Source of the DNA: DATMER01 sp035536935
GTDB lineage: Bacteria > Acidobacteriota > Thermoanaerobaculia > Multivoradales > UBA5704
Assembly (NCBI GenBank): GCA_035536935.1
Contig: DATLNC010000296.1
Location: 1-64,000 of the forward strand
Direction of reading: 5' to 3'
DNA length: 64,000 nucleotides
Shown here: piece by piece, positions 46,235-54,633 of the stretch
Layout: each line of letters opens with the position of its first letter
Numbering within the stretch: position 1 is the first letter of the stretch
Notes under the pieces: generated by a model
Databases searched by the model: none
Seen by the model: the letters and a program-made list of their open reading frames with translations, nothing else
What the model was told of the DNA's origin: nothing
Program-made: the position numbers and the translations under genes

Positions 46235-49200
46235 CTCGCCAGCAACTGGTTGCCCAAGCACTCGTCAGTTGGCTCGGCCAGACCCTGCCGCACGCAACCG
46301 ATGCCGCGCGAGAGGCTCTGCCCCTGGTGGATGTGGAGTATTTCTTCCATGAACTGGCGGTGCTGCAAGATTTCCATTCAGATCAATTCTCTATTGCGCT
46401 TGCTGGTTTCGGCATCGGGGAGACTCGCTTGCGCGAGTTGGCCGAAGCGGCAGGTCTACAACTCCGAGCGGTAACAGACGACCTACACGTGGCCGCCGCA
46501 TGGCGCAACGCCCGGGGAAATAACCCTCACATCCTGGCCTTCGCACGGGGGTTTCATCCCGGCGTGAGCACTCTGCGCCACTTCGACGAACCACGCTCCC
46601 ACGACTTGGCTCTTGCCCTCCTCGAATGGGCAAAGGACGGTTCGCGATTTTGCGCCAATGCCGCCCAGCGTTCACTTCTCGAGGCACTTTCTTCCGGCCC
46701 CTTCAATGAGTTACTTTCTCTTGAATCGACCTCACGGTTCTTGGCAGCATGGAGCATCTACCAAACCAGGGATGCCAATTCCGCTCCGAGCCTTGCGCTT
46801 CCTCACCTTGGATTAATCGCCGATCCAGACCTCCTAGCGCAGGCGGACGGAATTGAGGCAAGGGTGGCGAAGAATCGTGACGTGACACGGCAGGTAATTG
46901 ACGCTTCCTCACACCACATTCGGGGTTTGCGAGGAGCTGTTAAACGTCGACTTCGCAAAGACGTTCTAACACGGGAACGCCTGCTGGATATCATAGGCCG
47001 TATTGAGAAACTCCGATTGCAGCCAACGTTCGACCGTCTTTCCGCCGTGACGGTCGAAGAGGTAGGTGAGGCATGGCGACCACCGGTCGACCTACCAGAC
47101 GCAACTCCCCCAGATGAGGATGAGCAGGAGGAAAGAGATGATTATGTCACGGAGAGGCCGGAATCCGTCGATTTACAAGAAATCGCTAGCTTTGCTGGCG
47201 ACGCACTACTCGATAATCGCCAAGATCGACTTGAACGAATGCTTGAGGATCTTGAGCAAAACCTTGCCGATGCCCTGAACAACACCGAAGGTGAGCCATC
47301 AGGTGAAGTACGTATTGGAGATGCAACGTATGATTTAGATCTCAAAGTTGACCGCGAGTTCCTAAATTGGCTTCATGCCTTCTGTACTGAGGAGGTATGG
47401 GGTGGTGTTGTCGAATCTGAATATGTAGAACTTCCCAAGGCGTTGATTCACTACGCAGGTACTAAGCACCATTTCACCGAACCTGCCAAGATCGTTACAA
47501 TAGATGGCCAATCTCTCGCTCTCGAACGGCTGTTAGAGGATTGGGATCGCGATCTTGCGCGAAGAGGGCACACGACGAATCTCTCTCAACTTTGGCGCGA
47601 CTTCGTCGGCCTTCGTAAGCTGATCCTGCCAAACCTTGATTTGCTCGTTCACTTCCCCCTGAACTGGCTCGCTGGCCGAGTCGCCATGGCCGAAGTCTTA
47701 ACGCGATATCTCGATACCTCGGCGAGGCTCTACCGACAGGTTCAGCAATACTATCGCGACATTTCTGATGTGGACGTAGGCTGGGCACGCGCCGTGCTGG
47801 ACGGCCTGCTTGCACTTGACATAGTTCAAGTGCGGACCAAACTCGACGATGAGCGATGGTCATTCAAAGCTTTGCTGTTGCCGACGCATCCGCTTCACCT
47901 CTGGCGTTACCAGCGGCTAGTCGCTGTGCTCCGAGGTTTGGGATCGTCGCTGGCTAAAGAGGATCGCAAAGCAGTACTCGATGAATGCCGTCGACCAGAG
48001 CAATTTCTCAGCGTTCTTTTCGCGAGCAGCCTGCCCGCCGGACGAGGAGGCGGTCGCTTGCTGCCAATTTCAAGTGACCTGCACGGGCTGGCGACCTTCG
48101 AGAATCTTCAGAACGCCTACGCAGGTCTTGATGGACTGGACGCAATTCGTTACACGCTTGATCGCTTCGCCGTGACCTCCCGAAACCACACAATGCCCCT
48201 GCGCGTAGCTATTGTGAATCCACCACAGGCAACGACTTTAGTTGCGGCCCTAATAAAGTTGCTTAGTCGGCGTCGCGCTTCAACCGTGCGGACACTTCGC
48301 GTAGAGCTATTTGCCACAAACGCGCCATCAGTCAAGGCCCGAGCGGCACGAGCCCTTGAGTTTTCCGGCAAGGAGCAGGAGGTAATTGAGGATCGCTTGA
48401 CCGGCGGTAGACTTGAATTACAAGTGCATGAAAAACCTCGCCCTATGAATGAGTTGGTCGCGGATTTTGCTGAACGGCCATTTCATCTCGTTATTGTCTT
48501 CGATGAGGCGGGAGTGGCGATACTCCGTCATGGGATGCCATTCCGCCTGCTCCCGATGAGCCCATTCTGCTTACGGAAGACTATTCGCTACGAAGAGCAC
48601 CGCAACATGCTCCGGCTCGTGCCGAGCAACGACGATGCACCCTTTACCGACTTCATGCAGTTGGTTAACGAAGCTGAATCGGGTCAAAGAGACTCGACCC
48701 CGCAGACTTGGGCCGATGCCGAGAATCTTCGACAGGTCATAGACGATATTCTACAGGGTGAGAAGCCTGGCGCGGCATGGCTGTTATTTGCCGACCGAGC
48801 GTTGCCCCATGAATCGGGCCTGCGTTCTGTGCGCCTGCTAATGAGGCGCGAGGGTCAACGCGACGTACTCGTGCTGACTCGTGACTACCGCCGCCTTGCA
48901 CATCGGGTGCGACCGGCGTTTGCCGAGAGTAACCTTCAATTCAGCAGCACACAGCTAGACAACCTTCTAGAAGAAGGCGTGAACCTTGTTGGTGCTGGCC
49001 TTCTAGACCTCATTAAACATGATGGCTCACCCGACATAAACAGAGTGCGCGGGCTTGCAGGAATGTTGCTCGCTGCGCGGGATTACCGCCGACGCTACCC
49101 GGAAAGCCTCATAGTTTCAGTGGACGATGCTATTGCCCGTCTTTGGCTCCGGCTTGGAAAGCGCGGTGAACGCTGTGACCTTCTGTGCCTGCGTCGGGAG

Positions 49201-50871
49201 GAAGAGAAGTTCGTCCTTGATGCCCTCGAAGTCAAGACGACCGCAGCAGAGGCCGGGGGGGGTAGCGAGAACGCACTCATTCGCGACGCTCAGGTGCAAA
49301 TAGCAGCTACGTTGGAAGCTGTGGCTCAGGGTTTACCGAGCGACAATAATGAAGGGCCCCTCTCAGCGCCCCGCTGTGAGATGCTGAAGGAGGTGTTCGT
49401 TCGTGGTTGTCTTTCGCGAAGCGTTCCAGCCTACTTACGTAGTCGCTGGAGTCAGTGGCTTAAGGACCTTTTTAGGCAGGAAGATGAGGCTACACCGTAC
49501 GAGCTTCGCGGGGAGGTGGTGCGGATCGCTATTCGTAACACCCAAGCCTCAACTGTGCGCGAGATTGTATCGCAGCCCTACCCGATCACGTTACGCCAGT
49601 TGAATGACACTGACGTGCAGAAACTCGTTGACGCAGTCGACACACGGAGTGGCGATGGCGTACCTCAACCATCCGAAGCGCCGACGATGAGGCTCCCGAC
49701 AACTGCCTCGCCTCTGCACCAACAAAGTGAGGACTCGACAGATGCTGTTCTACCGCCTCACTCGCTTGCTCCGCCAATAGAGCTGGCCGAATCGCCTAAC
49801 CATTCTGTAGCAAGCTCGACGGTAGCTACAGATGATCAGATCGACTACCCGTGGCCACCAAGGGTGAATGAGTTTGGAATGATCGGCCAAGTCGAGGTTG
49901 TACGGCAATTATTAAACCAGATCCATTTTGCCCACGACTTTGGGGAAAGATTTTCTGACAAACTATTTGTCGGCACAGCAGGCGTGGGGAAAAGTAGCCT
50001 TGCGCGCGCTATCGCGGACCGATTGATTAGCGAACCTCCTATCCAGTTCAATGGAGCCGATCTCCAGAAGCCGAAGATGTTCATCGAGCGACTCCAGCAA
50101 TCGAAGAAGGTACCTCTACGCCCACGAGGGCGCGTGCGCATCGAAGCCTGTGTCATTTTTATTGATGAGGTGCATGCGATCAATGGCGCCATGGTGACTG
50201 CCTTGCTGGGTGCGCTCGATGATGCGCGCCTCACCACGATCGACAACATCGAATACGACTTCAGCCAAGTAGTGCTTTTAATGGCGACCACCGATCCGGG
50301 CCGACTTCCCGAGGCATTCCGCAGCCGACCCGGACGCGTACTGCTGCGCAATTACACCTTGGAAGAGATGGCTGGAATTCTATGGAAGCACGGTCGCGAT
50401 GTCCTCGAAGGCTTCGAATTACCACGGGAAGTCTGCCTCGAAATCTCCGCGCGTCTTCGGTGTAGGCCTCGTGAGGCCGTGCGCATGCTCAGCGAAAACT
50501 TGATCCAGCATTTCCACGGCTTGGCACGACGGGAGGGGCGCCAACCTAGTCGCCGCCTGATCGGCGAGATGATGACTGTCGAGAGTGTCGCGGCGTTCTT
50601 TGATGATCAAGGCATTGACTCTAACGGCGTGGACCAGATTGGAAGGAACTATCTTCTCTACCTGCATCGAAATGGAGCCACCGCTGAAGAACGTCTTCGA
50701 CAGGCACTCGGCATACCGAACCGAAATGACTTCATCGAAGTCGACGAGTATCTACAACGGCTTGGCCTTGTCACCATTCAAGGAGGTCGAACTCTTACGA
50801 CGCAGGGACGACGCTACGTGCAAGCTGGCCCGATCGATCTCCGTACCCGTATCGCCCGACAGATCGGTTAG
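46231..50871 (+). CDS. Large protein with PD-(D/E)XK-like motif and C-terminal RuvB-like AAA+ ATPase
   Basis: A 1546-residue protein. Residues 1-950 are unfamiliar, with a hydrophobic strand and FDEAGVAIL near 757. Around 983-1002, CDLLCL followed by ALEVKT gives D983, E1000 and K1002, a fair PD-(D/E)XK nuclease pattern. A low-complexity Pro/Ser linker (about 1140-1205) leads to an AAA+ module: Walker A GTAGVGKSS (K1254), Walker B FIDEVHAI (D1312-E1313), MATTDPGRLPEAFRSRPG (sensor and likely arginine finger), and a RuvB-type winged helix at the end (about 1470-1530, LHRNGATAEERLRQAL). ATG overlaps the previous stop. A DNA-translocating nuclease is the natural reading. It is the last gene of the operon. 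Whole-protein function is inference. Confidence 0.68.
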   Translation: MTRQQLVAQALVSWLGQTLPHATDAAREALPLVDVEYFFHELAVLQDFHSDQFSIALAGFGIGETRLRELAEAAGLQLRAVTDDLHVAAAWRNARGNNPHILAFARGFHPGVSTLRHFDEPRSHDLALALLEWAKDGSRFCANAAQRSLLEALSSGPFNELLSLESTSRFLAAWSIYQTRDANSAPSLALPHLGLIADPDLLAQADGIEARVAKNRDVTRQVIDASSHHIRGLRGAVKRRLRKDVLTRERLLDIIGRIEKLRLQPTFDRLSAVTVEEVGEAWRPPVDLPDATPPDEDEQEERDDYVTERPESVDLQEIASFAGDALLDNRQDRLERMLEDLEQNLADALNNTEGEPSGEVRIGDATYDLDLKVDREFLNWLHAFCTEEVWGGVVESEYVELPKALIHYAGTKHHFTEPAKIVTIDGQSLALERLLEDWDRDLARRGHTTNLSQLWRDFVGLRKLILPNLDLLVHFPLNWLAGRVAMAEVLTRYLDTSARLYRQVQQYYRDISDVDVGWARAVLDGLLALDIVQVRTKLDDERWSFKALLLPTHPLHLWRYQRLVAVLRGLGSSLAKEDRKAVLDECRRPEQFLSVLFASSLPAGRGGGRLLPISSDLHGLATFENLQNAYAGLDGLDAIRYTLDRFAVTSRNHTMPLRVAIVNPPQATTLVAALIKLLSRRRASTVRTLRVELFATNAPSVKARAARALEFSGKEQEVIEDRLTGGRLELQVHEKPRPMNELVADFAERPFHLVIVFDEAGVAILRHGMPFRLLPMSPFCLRKTIRYEEHRNMLRLVPSNDDAPFTDFMQLVNEAESGQRDSTPQTWADAENLRQVIDDILQGEKPGAAWLLFADRALPHESGLRSVRLLMRREGQRDVLVLTRDYRRLAHRVRPAFAESNLQFSSTQLDNLLEEGVNLVGAGLLDLIKHDGSPDINRVRGLAGMLLAARDYRRRYPESLIVSVDDAIARLWLRLGKRGERCDLLCLRREEEKFVLDALEVKTTAAEAGGGSENALIRDAQVQIAATLEAVAQGLPSDNNEGPLSAPRCEMLKEVFVRGCLSRSVPAYLRSRWSQWLKDLFRQEDEATPYELRGEVVRIAIRNTQASTVREIVSQPYPITLRQLNDTDVQKLVDAVDTRSGDGVPQPSEAPTMRLPTTASPLHQQSEDSTDAVLPPHSLAPPIELAESPNHSVASSTVATDDQIDYPWPPRVNEFGMIGQVEVVRQLLNQIHFAHDFGERFSDKLFVGTAGVGKSSLARAIADRLISEPPIQFNGADLQKPKMFIERLQQSKKVPLRPRGRVRIEACVIFIDEVHAINGAMVTALLGALDDARLTTIDNIEYDFSQVVLLMATTDPGRLPEAFRSRPGRVLLRNYTLEEMAGILWKHGRDVLEGFELPREVCLEISARLRCRPREAVRMLSENLIQHFHGLARREGRQPSRRLIGEMMTVESVAAFFDDQGIDSNGVDQIGRNYLLYLHRNGATAEERLRQALGIPNRNDFIEVDEYLQRLGLVTIQGGRTLTTQGRRYVQAGPIDLRTRIARQIG

Positions 50872-51240
50872 CGGTGAGCGAAATTCTCGCTGAGGGGCAC
50901 GAGAGACACATAGTCTTCCTTGCGTCTGTCCCCAAGGAGCGCCAGCGTCTTAAGAGATTATCGGCCCTTGTGCTGAAATCGTTGAGGGGCAGATGAGGGA
51001 CCTCCGGTCCTTCGCGGGGAGAAGCGCCTCGCGCTACCGCGAACCCGGATACAAGAAGAGAGACGAGAAGCTCCTCCTAGCTTGGCGCTTTGTACCCGCG
51101 TGGCTTGACGCCAACAAGATGCACGGCGAAGTTGAAGCTCCTCCGAGTACGTCCTTGAATCAACTCACAGCCCAGATCTAAGTGTGAATACCGAGGGTGC
51201 TACCTATTCTGGGAACTGACCCAAGGTAGTGAGCCACCGC
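50872..51240. other. Gap after the island operon with a FitA-like fragment
   Basis: A 369-base stretch without a credible gene. A small hairpin (AGCGA-AATTC-TCGCT, about 50877-50891) follows the operon stop and might end transcription, but lacks a T-tract. On the minus strand 50988-51030 reads EALLPAKDRRSL, matching the end of the FitA-like antitoxin at 53564-53812, with a stop just upstream; it is a remnant. The rest shows nothing recognisable. Confidence 0.5.
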
Positions 51241-51780
51241 CTAGAAGAGCCTCCCTTGCTTCTCCGCATCGGACAAATCATCAGTTACATCCTCGATAGC
51301 TTCTACGAAAGCAACGTTTTTACTTCTAAGCAGATCGGAGAGATCATCGAGAAAGCCAATATGGCCCGGGAGAATACGTTGCTTCGCTTCATGAATCACA
51401 AACCATTCAGCCCGATCGATCTCCGGGAACTCCTTCTGCTGACCTGATCCCTTTGGCCACTCCATAATGAATGTATTACTCTTTATCTGCCCTGGGTCCA
51501 AGTCGCCCTCGGCGACCCAGGCATAAACAACCTTTCCGCTTGGTTGCTTTCGCGGTGCGAGCGGCTCGAATGGGCCTTCGATGCCGCATCCTGTCTCTTC
51601 TCGAAACTCTCTAATAGCAGCTTCAAATGGATCTTCTGGCTCGGTAAACTCACCCTTTGGAATGGACCAAGCGCCCTGATCCTTCCTAGCCCAGAAAGGT
51701 CCTCCAGGATGGACTAAAAGCACCTCAAGCCTACCCTCTCGGAGGCGATAAACCATAATGCCAGCACTGGTCTTTGGCAT
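51241..51780 (-). CDS. NUDIX hydrolase
   Basis: A 179-residue NUDIX pyrophosphohydrolase. The Nudix box is complete at residues 43-65 (G43, E49, then REFREETGC from R57), with WSIPKGEF before it and a typical DQGAW strand. Members cleave nucleoside diphosphates linked to another group; the N-terminal KTSAGIMVYR fits the diadenosine-polyphosphate or NTP-type subgroup. The start ATG at 51780 has GAGGAG inside the end of the patatin gene, 3 bp downstream of its stop, so both are one transcript. The C-terminal tail (about 145-179) is acidic and extra to the fold. Substrate unknown. Confidence 0.87.
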   Translation of the reverse strand: MPKTSAGIMVYRLREGRLEVLLVHPGGPFWARKDQGAWSIPKGEFTEPEDPFEAAIREFREETGCGIEGPFEPLAPRKQPSGKVVYAWVAEGDLDPGQIKSNTFIMEWPKGSGQQKEFPEIDRAEWFVIHEAKQRILPGHIGFLDDLSDLLRSKNVAFVEAIEDVTDDLSDAEKQGRLF

Positions 51781-51783
51781 CTA

Positions 51784-53391
51784 TTACTTCTCCTCATGGC
51801 GCCGTGTGGTCCACATGGCGACCTCCATGGCTGTAATATCTCGTCCCTCAGCGATCACCTGTTCGTAGCTGTCTGCAAGCGTTACATAGAGTTCGTTGTC
51901 CCCGAAGTTGGATATCTCAAATCCCAGGCTCTTATTGAAGGGAACCCTGTACGGCTTTGTTTCAATTTGAATTCGACCGTAATCTTCATCGTGATCCAAC
52001 AATATGGCGCTGCCAAAGGGTATAGCCTTATGGGCACGGAGTCGGAGGCACTCTCGCCGCTCCTGCGGAAGCTCCTGTTTGAGCTCCATGAGATGGCCAA
52101 AGCTTTCCTCGATACTCTTTGCCAAATCATCAGGTTCTTTGCCAATGCCGCGAGCCATAACATCGATGAGGCCTGTCTGCTCTGGGTCAAGAAGAGAGAT
52201 TGTCGCCTCAAAGCGTCCCGCCAGCAACTTGGCTTTCAGAATGGTGAGGAGATCGTCAAAGGCGACCCCAGTCATCAGATTTATGCTAACCATAACGAGT
52301 CGCTTCCTAGCACTCGACACATATTCGTCGATGGATGCTCCGTCAGCGCGGTGAGTACCATAATACTTCCTTGATGGATAGAAGGCAGTTAGGCCGGCGG
52401 CACGAATGAGATCTCTCGGTGCGAGTACACGTGACAGGCCTGGCTCTGGAGGGCTCCACCCACCCTCCAACGATCGAACACTATCTACAAAAAGCTCTTT
52501 GAACGGAATGACAGCACGCTCCGCCTCTGATTCTGCCAAGGCAGGAAGAACTTCTATTGCTCGCTTTGGATTATCTAGCTGTATCACTTCACCCAATGGC
52601 ACGTCTACGCTCAACACCCTTTCTCTCGATAAGAGGAGGTGAGCCAGATCCTGCGCAAAGCTCGCCTGTGCGGCAAACATTAGATCGAAGAGATTTCCGA
52701 TCGCCTGCAGGCTCCACGGGCGGAGCCTTGAAAAAAAGCCGGTTGTGGAGCCTTCTGGGAAACGACCATTTCCCAAAGCGAGCAGGTGCATGCGCTCAAA
52801 GGGCACTTGAAGCCGATGGAAAGCCTCAAGTATTGCCGGAATCGCTGGCGAGTTTGCCCAGAGCCCTCCGTCTACGTAAGCTCGCTCGCGGTCTCCAGGA
52901 CGGACAGGAGAAAAGTATGTAGGCGCGGCTGAGCTCGCAAGTGCGACGTCCTTAGCGGGGAGTTCCCGATCGGAAGAAAGGTGACCAGGCAAGGTTGAAA
53001 ATATTCGATGCCTATACTGTTCAAGAGAAGTGGCTGTTACAAGTACGTTCGTCTTGCAATCACCAAGGCGCTGCTCTCCCAGCAGTTCGGTAGCGAGTGC
53101 TCGGAGGCGTGTGGAATCATAGCGTGGACCTCGTCGAAGACCGCCTAACTTTTTCCGACGAAAGATCGAGCACGACTGATCTCTGTAAGCCGCTACCACC
53201 CTGTCAAGATCGACTTCCAACGCAACAGCAAGGGCTATAAGGGCACCGGTCGAGGTGCCCGCGATCAAATCAAAATATTTCCATAGCGGCTCACGGAGGT
53301 TTTCGCTGAGACTCTTAAGGAAAATCGCCTGAAAAAGGCCGCGTACACCACCTCCGCTGAGACTTAGGATTCGGAAGGGCGGTGCTTGCAC
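51784..53391 (-). CDS. Patatin-like phospholipase with C-terminal extra domain
   Basis: A 535-residue protein. The N-terminal 300 residues are a patatin lipid acyl hydrolase: oxyanion loop GGGVRGL (13-19), nucleophile GTSTG (Ser47), and the catalytic Asp in DGG (D174). Such enzymes cut membrane phospholipids; in CBASS the CapV relatives do so after infection. There is no cyclase nearby. The C-terminal part (about 340-520) looks like a second domain (ATISLLDPEQTGL, FGSAILLDHDEDYG, LGFEISNFG) that could sense a ligand. The start is GTG at 53391, the first in-frame start before the RILSLSGGG strand. It is followed 3 bp later by the NUDIX gene. Confidence 0.85.
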   Translation of the reverse strand: MQAPPFRILSLSGGGVRGLFQAIFLKSLSENLREPLWKYFDLIAGTSTGALIALAVALEVDLDRVVAAYRDQSCSIFRRKKLGGLRRGPRYDSTRLRALATELLGEQRLGDCKTNVLVTATSLEQYRHRIFSTLPGHLSSDRELPAKDVALASSAAPTYFSPVRPGDRERAYVDGGLWANSPAIPAILEAFHRLQVPFERMHLLALGNGRFPEGSTTGFFSRLRPWSLQAIGNLFDLMFAAQASFAQDLAHLLLSRERVLSVDVPLGEVIQLDNPKRAIEVLPALAESEAERAVIPFKELFVDSVRSLEGGWSPPEPGLSRVLAPRDLIRAAGLTAFYPSRKYYGTHRADGASIDEYVSSARKRLVMVSINLMTGVAFDDLLTILKAKLLAGRFEATISLLDPEQTGLIDVMARGIGKEPDDLAKSIEESFGHLMELKQELPQERRECLRLRAHKAIPFGSAILLDHDEDYGRIQIETKPYRVPFNKSLGFEISNFGDNELYVTLADSYEQVIAEGRDITAMEVAMWTTRRHEEK

Positions 53392-53479
53392 TGTCTTAAC
53401 CCTTGGAGACGTCGGATTCGGTCTGCTTTCATTGAGCCCTGGTAGATCTTACCATTCTTGGGATGAGATTCGATCTGCT

Positions 53480-53566
53480 GAGGTCGCCGGAATAGGCGCT
53501 GCTCCGCGCCAACTACTTTCCCCGAGATGCGGTAGCATTGCGCCTGACCAATGGCCTCGGATCTCA
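53480..53566 (-). pseudogene. FitB/VapC-type PIN toxin remnant
   Basis: Directly downstream of the FitA-like gene, the minus strand reads IYLSALTVGEIRGHW, the second conserved block of FitB/VapC PIN-domain toxins (normally followed by a long helix). The usual N-terminal DTNVxSE block is absent and the frame falls apart afterwards. It is the leftover of a toxin gene partly replaced by the patatin operon's upstream region. Confidence 0.5.
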
Positions 53567-53812
53567 CCCACCGTCAAGGCGCTCAGGTAGATCTCCCCGG
53601 AGGAGGTGGCTCCGTTCAAAGTCGGCGTCCTCGCCACCCGCGGGGATAGCGAGGAGAAGCTCCTTGAGGGACTTCCGGTCCTTCGCAGGGAGGAGCGCTT
53701 TACGCAGGATCTCCCGGTGCTCCGCTTCAGCCGAGCGGCCATGGCGCGCGGCCCGCAGCCTTAGCTCTCGGACGAACTCCTCTTCGAGGTTTCGCACGAT
53801 CAACTGGTGCAT
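53564..53812 (-). CDS. FitA-like ribbon-helix-helix antitoxin (orphan)
   Basis: An 82-residue RHH antitoxin, start at ATG 53812 because AGAGGAG stands just before it and the family begins MxQLIVRNL. The motifs LRLRAARHGRSAEAEHREILRKAL and LPAKDRKSLKELL are typical of FitA partners of PIN toxins. It should bind operator DNA as a dimer and neutralise FitB. Only a remnant of the toxin follows, so this antitoxin is probably an orphan. Host-like base use contrasts with the patatin pair downstream. Confidence 0.82.
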   Translation of the reverse strand: MHQLIVRNLEEEFVRELRLRAARHGRSAEAEHREILRKALLPAKDRKSLKELLLAIPAGGEDADFERSHLLRGDLPERLDGG

Positions 53813-53965
53813 GGCTCCTCTCTTCATGCCGAACCCTCTGTAACGCCTCGACGACTGCCTGTAGCCTTCAACGTCTCCCCGTACGCGCCTACCCTATCCC
53901 TACACAAGGCGGGCACGGACGGCCCCCTCGGCCCTCCGCTGACCCTCCAGAAAGGGTAGGTGCTC

Positions 53966-54247
53966 ATGACTCGCAGCACCCTTCGTTGCGCGGCGGGGAT
54001 TCTCCTTGCCGTGACCCTCCTCCTCCCGGGCATAGCGGCGGCCCGGGAGATCCCCGCGGGCCGGCTGGCCGAGCCGGTCTTCTCCCTGTCCCGGCTCTGG
54101 TCGGCCCTCGTCCAGGCGCTCCCGGACGGATGGACGGCGGTCGTAGCCTTCGATGAGGGCGACAACGGGTGGCAGCTCGACCCGGACGGCAAGCCCGCAT
54201 CAAGGCCGAACGACGACAACGGCTGGCAGCTCGACCCGGACGGCTAG
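53966..54247 (+). CDS. Small secreted protein with duplicated DNGWQLDPDG tail
   Basis: A 93-residue exported protein. A clear signal peptide (MTRSTLRCAAGILLAVTLL, cut near AAA) precedes about 65 residues ending in two copies of DNGWQLDPDG separated by ten residues. GGGTAGG-like purine sequence sits before the ATG at 53966, preferred over a GTG two codons earlier. I know no family. The repeated acidic/Trp motif could bind metal or carbohydrate, or be a sorting or peptide tag. High GC as in its neighbours. Confidence 0.65.
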   Translation: MTRSTLRCAAGILLAVTLLLPGIAAAREIPAGRLAEPVFSLSRLWSALVQALPDGWTAVVAFDEGDNGWQLDPDGKPASRPNDDNGWQLDPDG

Positions 54248-54378
54248 CGCCGGGGGGCGGGGCTGCGGCGTCTTGCAGCCCCACCCAACTTTCTTCGAGA
54301 ACCTTGTCCTGAAATCGCGCCCTGCGGCAACTATACTATTGGGAGCGGCGACGGCTCGCCTCCCCGGACGAAATCTCA
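54248..54378. other. Short intergenic region
   Basis: A 131-base spacer with no gene. A GC-rich stretch (CGCCGGGGGGCGGGGCTGCGGCG) is too G-biased to fold as a clean terminator. An AT-poor CTATACTAT at about 54330 could be a -10 element for the gene at 54379. Confidence 0.35.
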
Positions 54379-54633
54379 ATGCCCTCTTCCGACCGCCCGA
54401 CACCCGAGGAGCTTCAGCGCCTGGTCGCGAAGCTCCGGCCCGAGATCGTCCGGCGCCTCCACGATCAGGGCCTCTCCGAGACGGAGGCGGCGGAGCGCGT
54501 CAAGTCGGCCTTGCGGGAGCTCGCCTATCGCTGGAACCGGGTGGGCGACCGCGAGCGATGGCTGCTCCTGAAGCTGAGCGGAGAGGCCCCCAAGCTATCG
54601 ACGAACCCCCGAAAGGAGCCCGAGGATGAGTGA
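54379..54633 (+). CDS. Small hypothetical protein partnered with TPR protein
   Basis: An 84-residue charged protein: EELQRLVAKLRPEIVRRLHDQGLSETEAAERVKSALRELAYRW. It resembles helical fragments used as N-terminal partners of TPR proteins, and the LSETEAAERVKSAL stretch looks like a turn between helices. No catalytic motif. It overlaps the next gene by 8 bases (ATGAGTGA), so the two are translationally coupled. Function unknown. Confidence 0.6.
   Translation: MPSSDRPTPEELQRLVAKLRPEIVRRLHDQGLSETEAAERVKSALRELAYRWNRVGDRERWLLLKLSGEAPKLSTNPRKEPEDE

Noticed and set aside
41113..50871. Complete Druantia or complete Dnd/Dpt system
   Set aside because: No DruE-type helicase and no DndABCDE modification genes are seen in the window; only the DUF4338 likeness is fairly clear.
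50993..51181. Small plus-strand gene of 62 codons
   Set aside because: Its beginning is the antisense of a FitA fragment; no ribosome site or family.
51784..53391. CBASS operon (CapV effector)
   Set aside because: No CD-NTase cyclase or CBASS accessory gene lies near the patatin.
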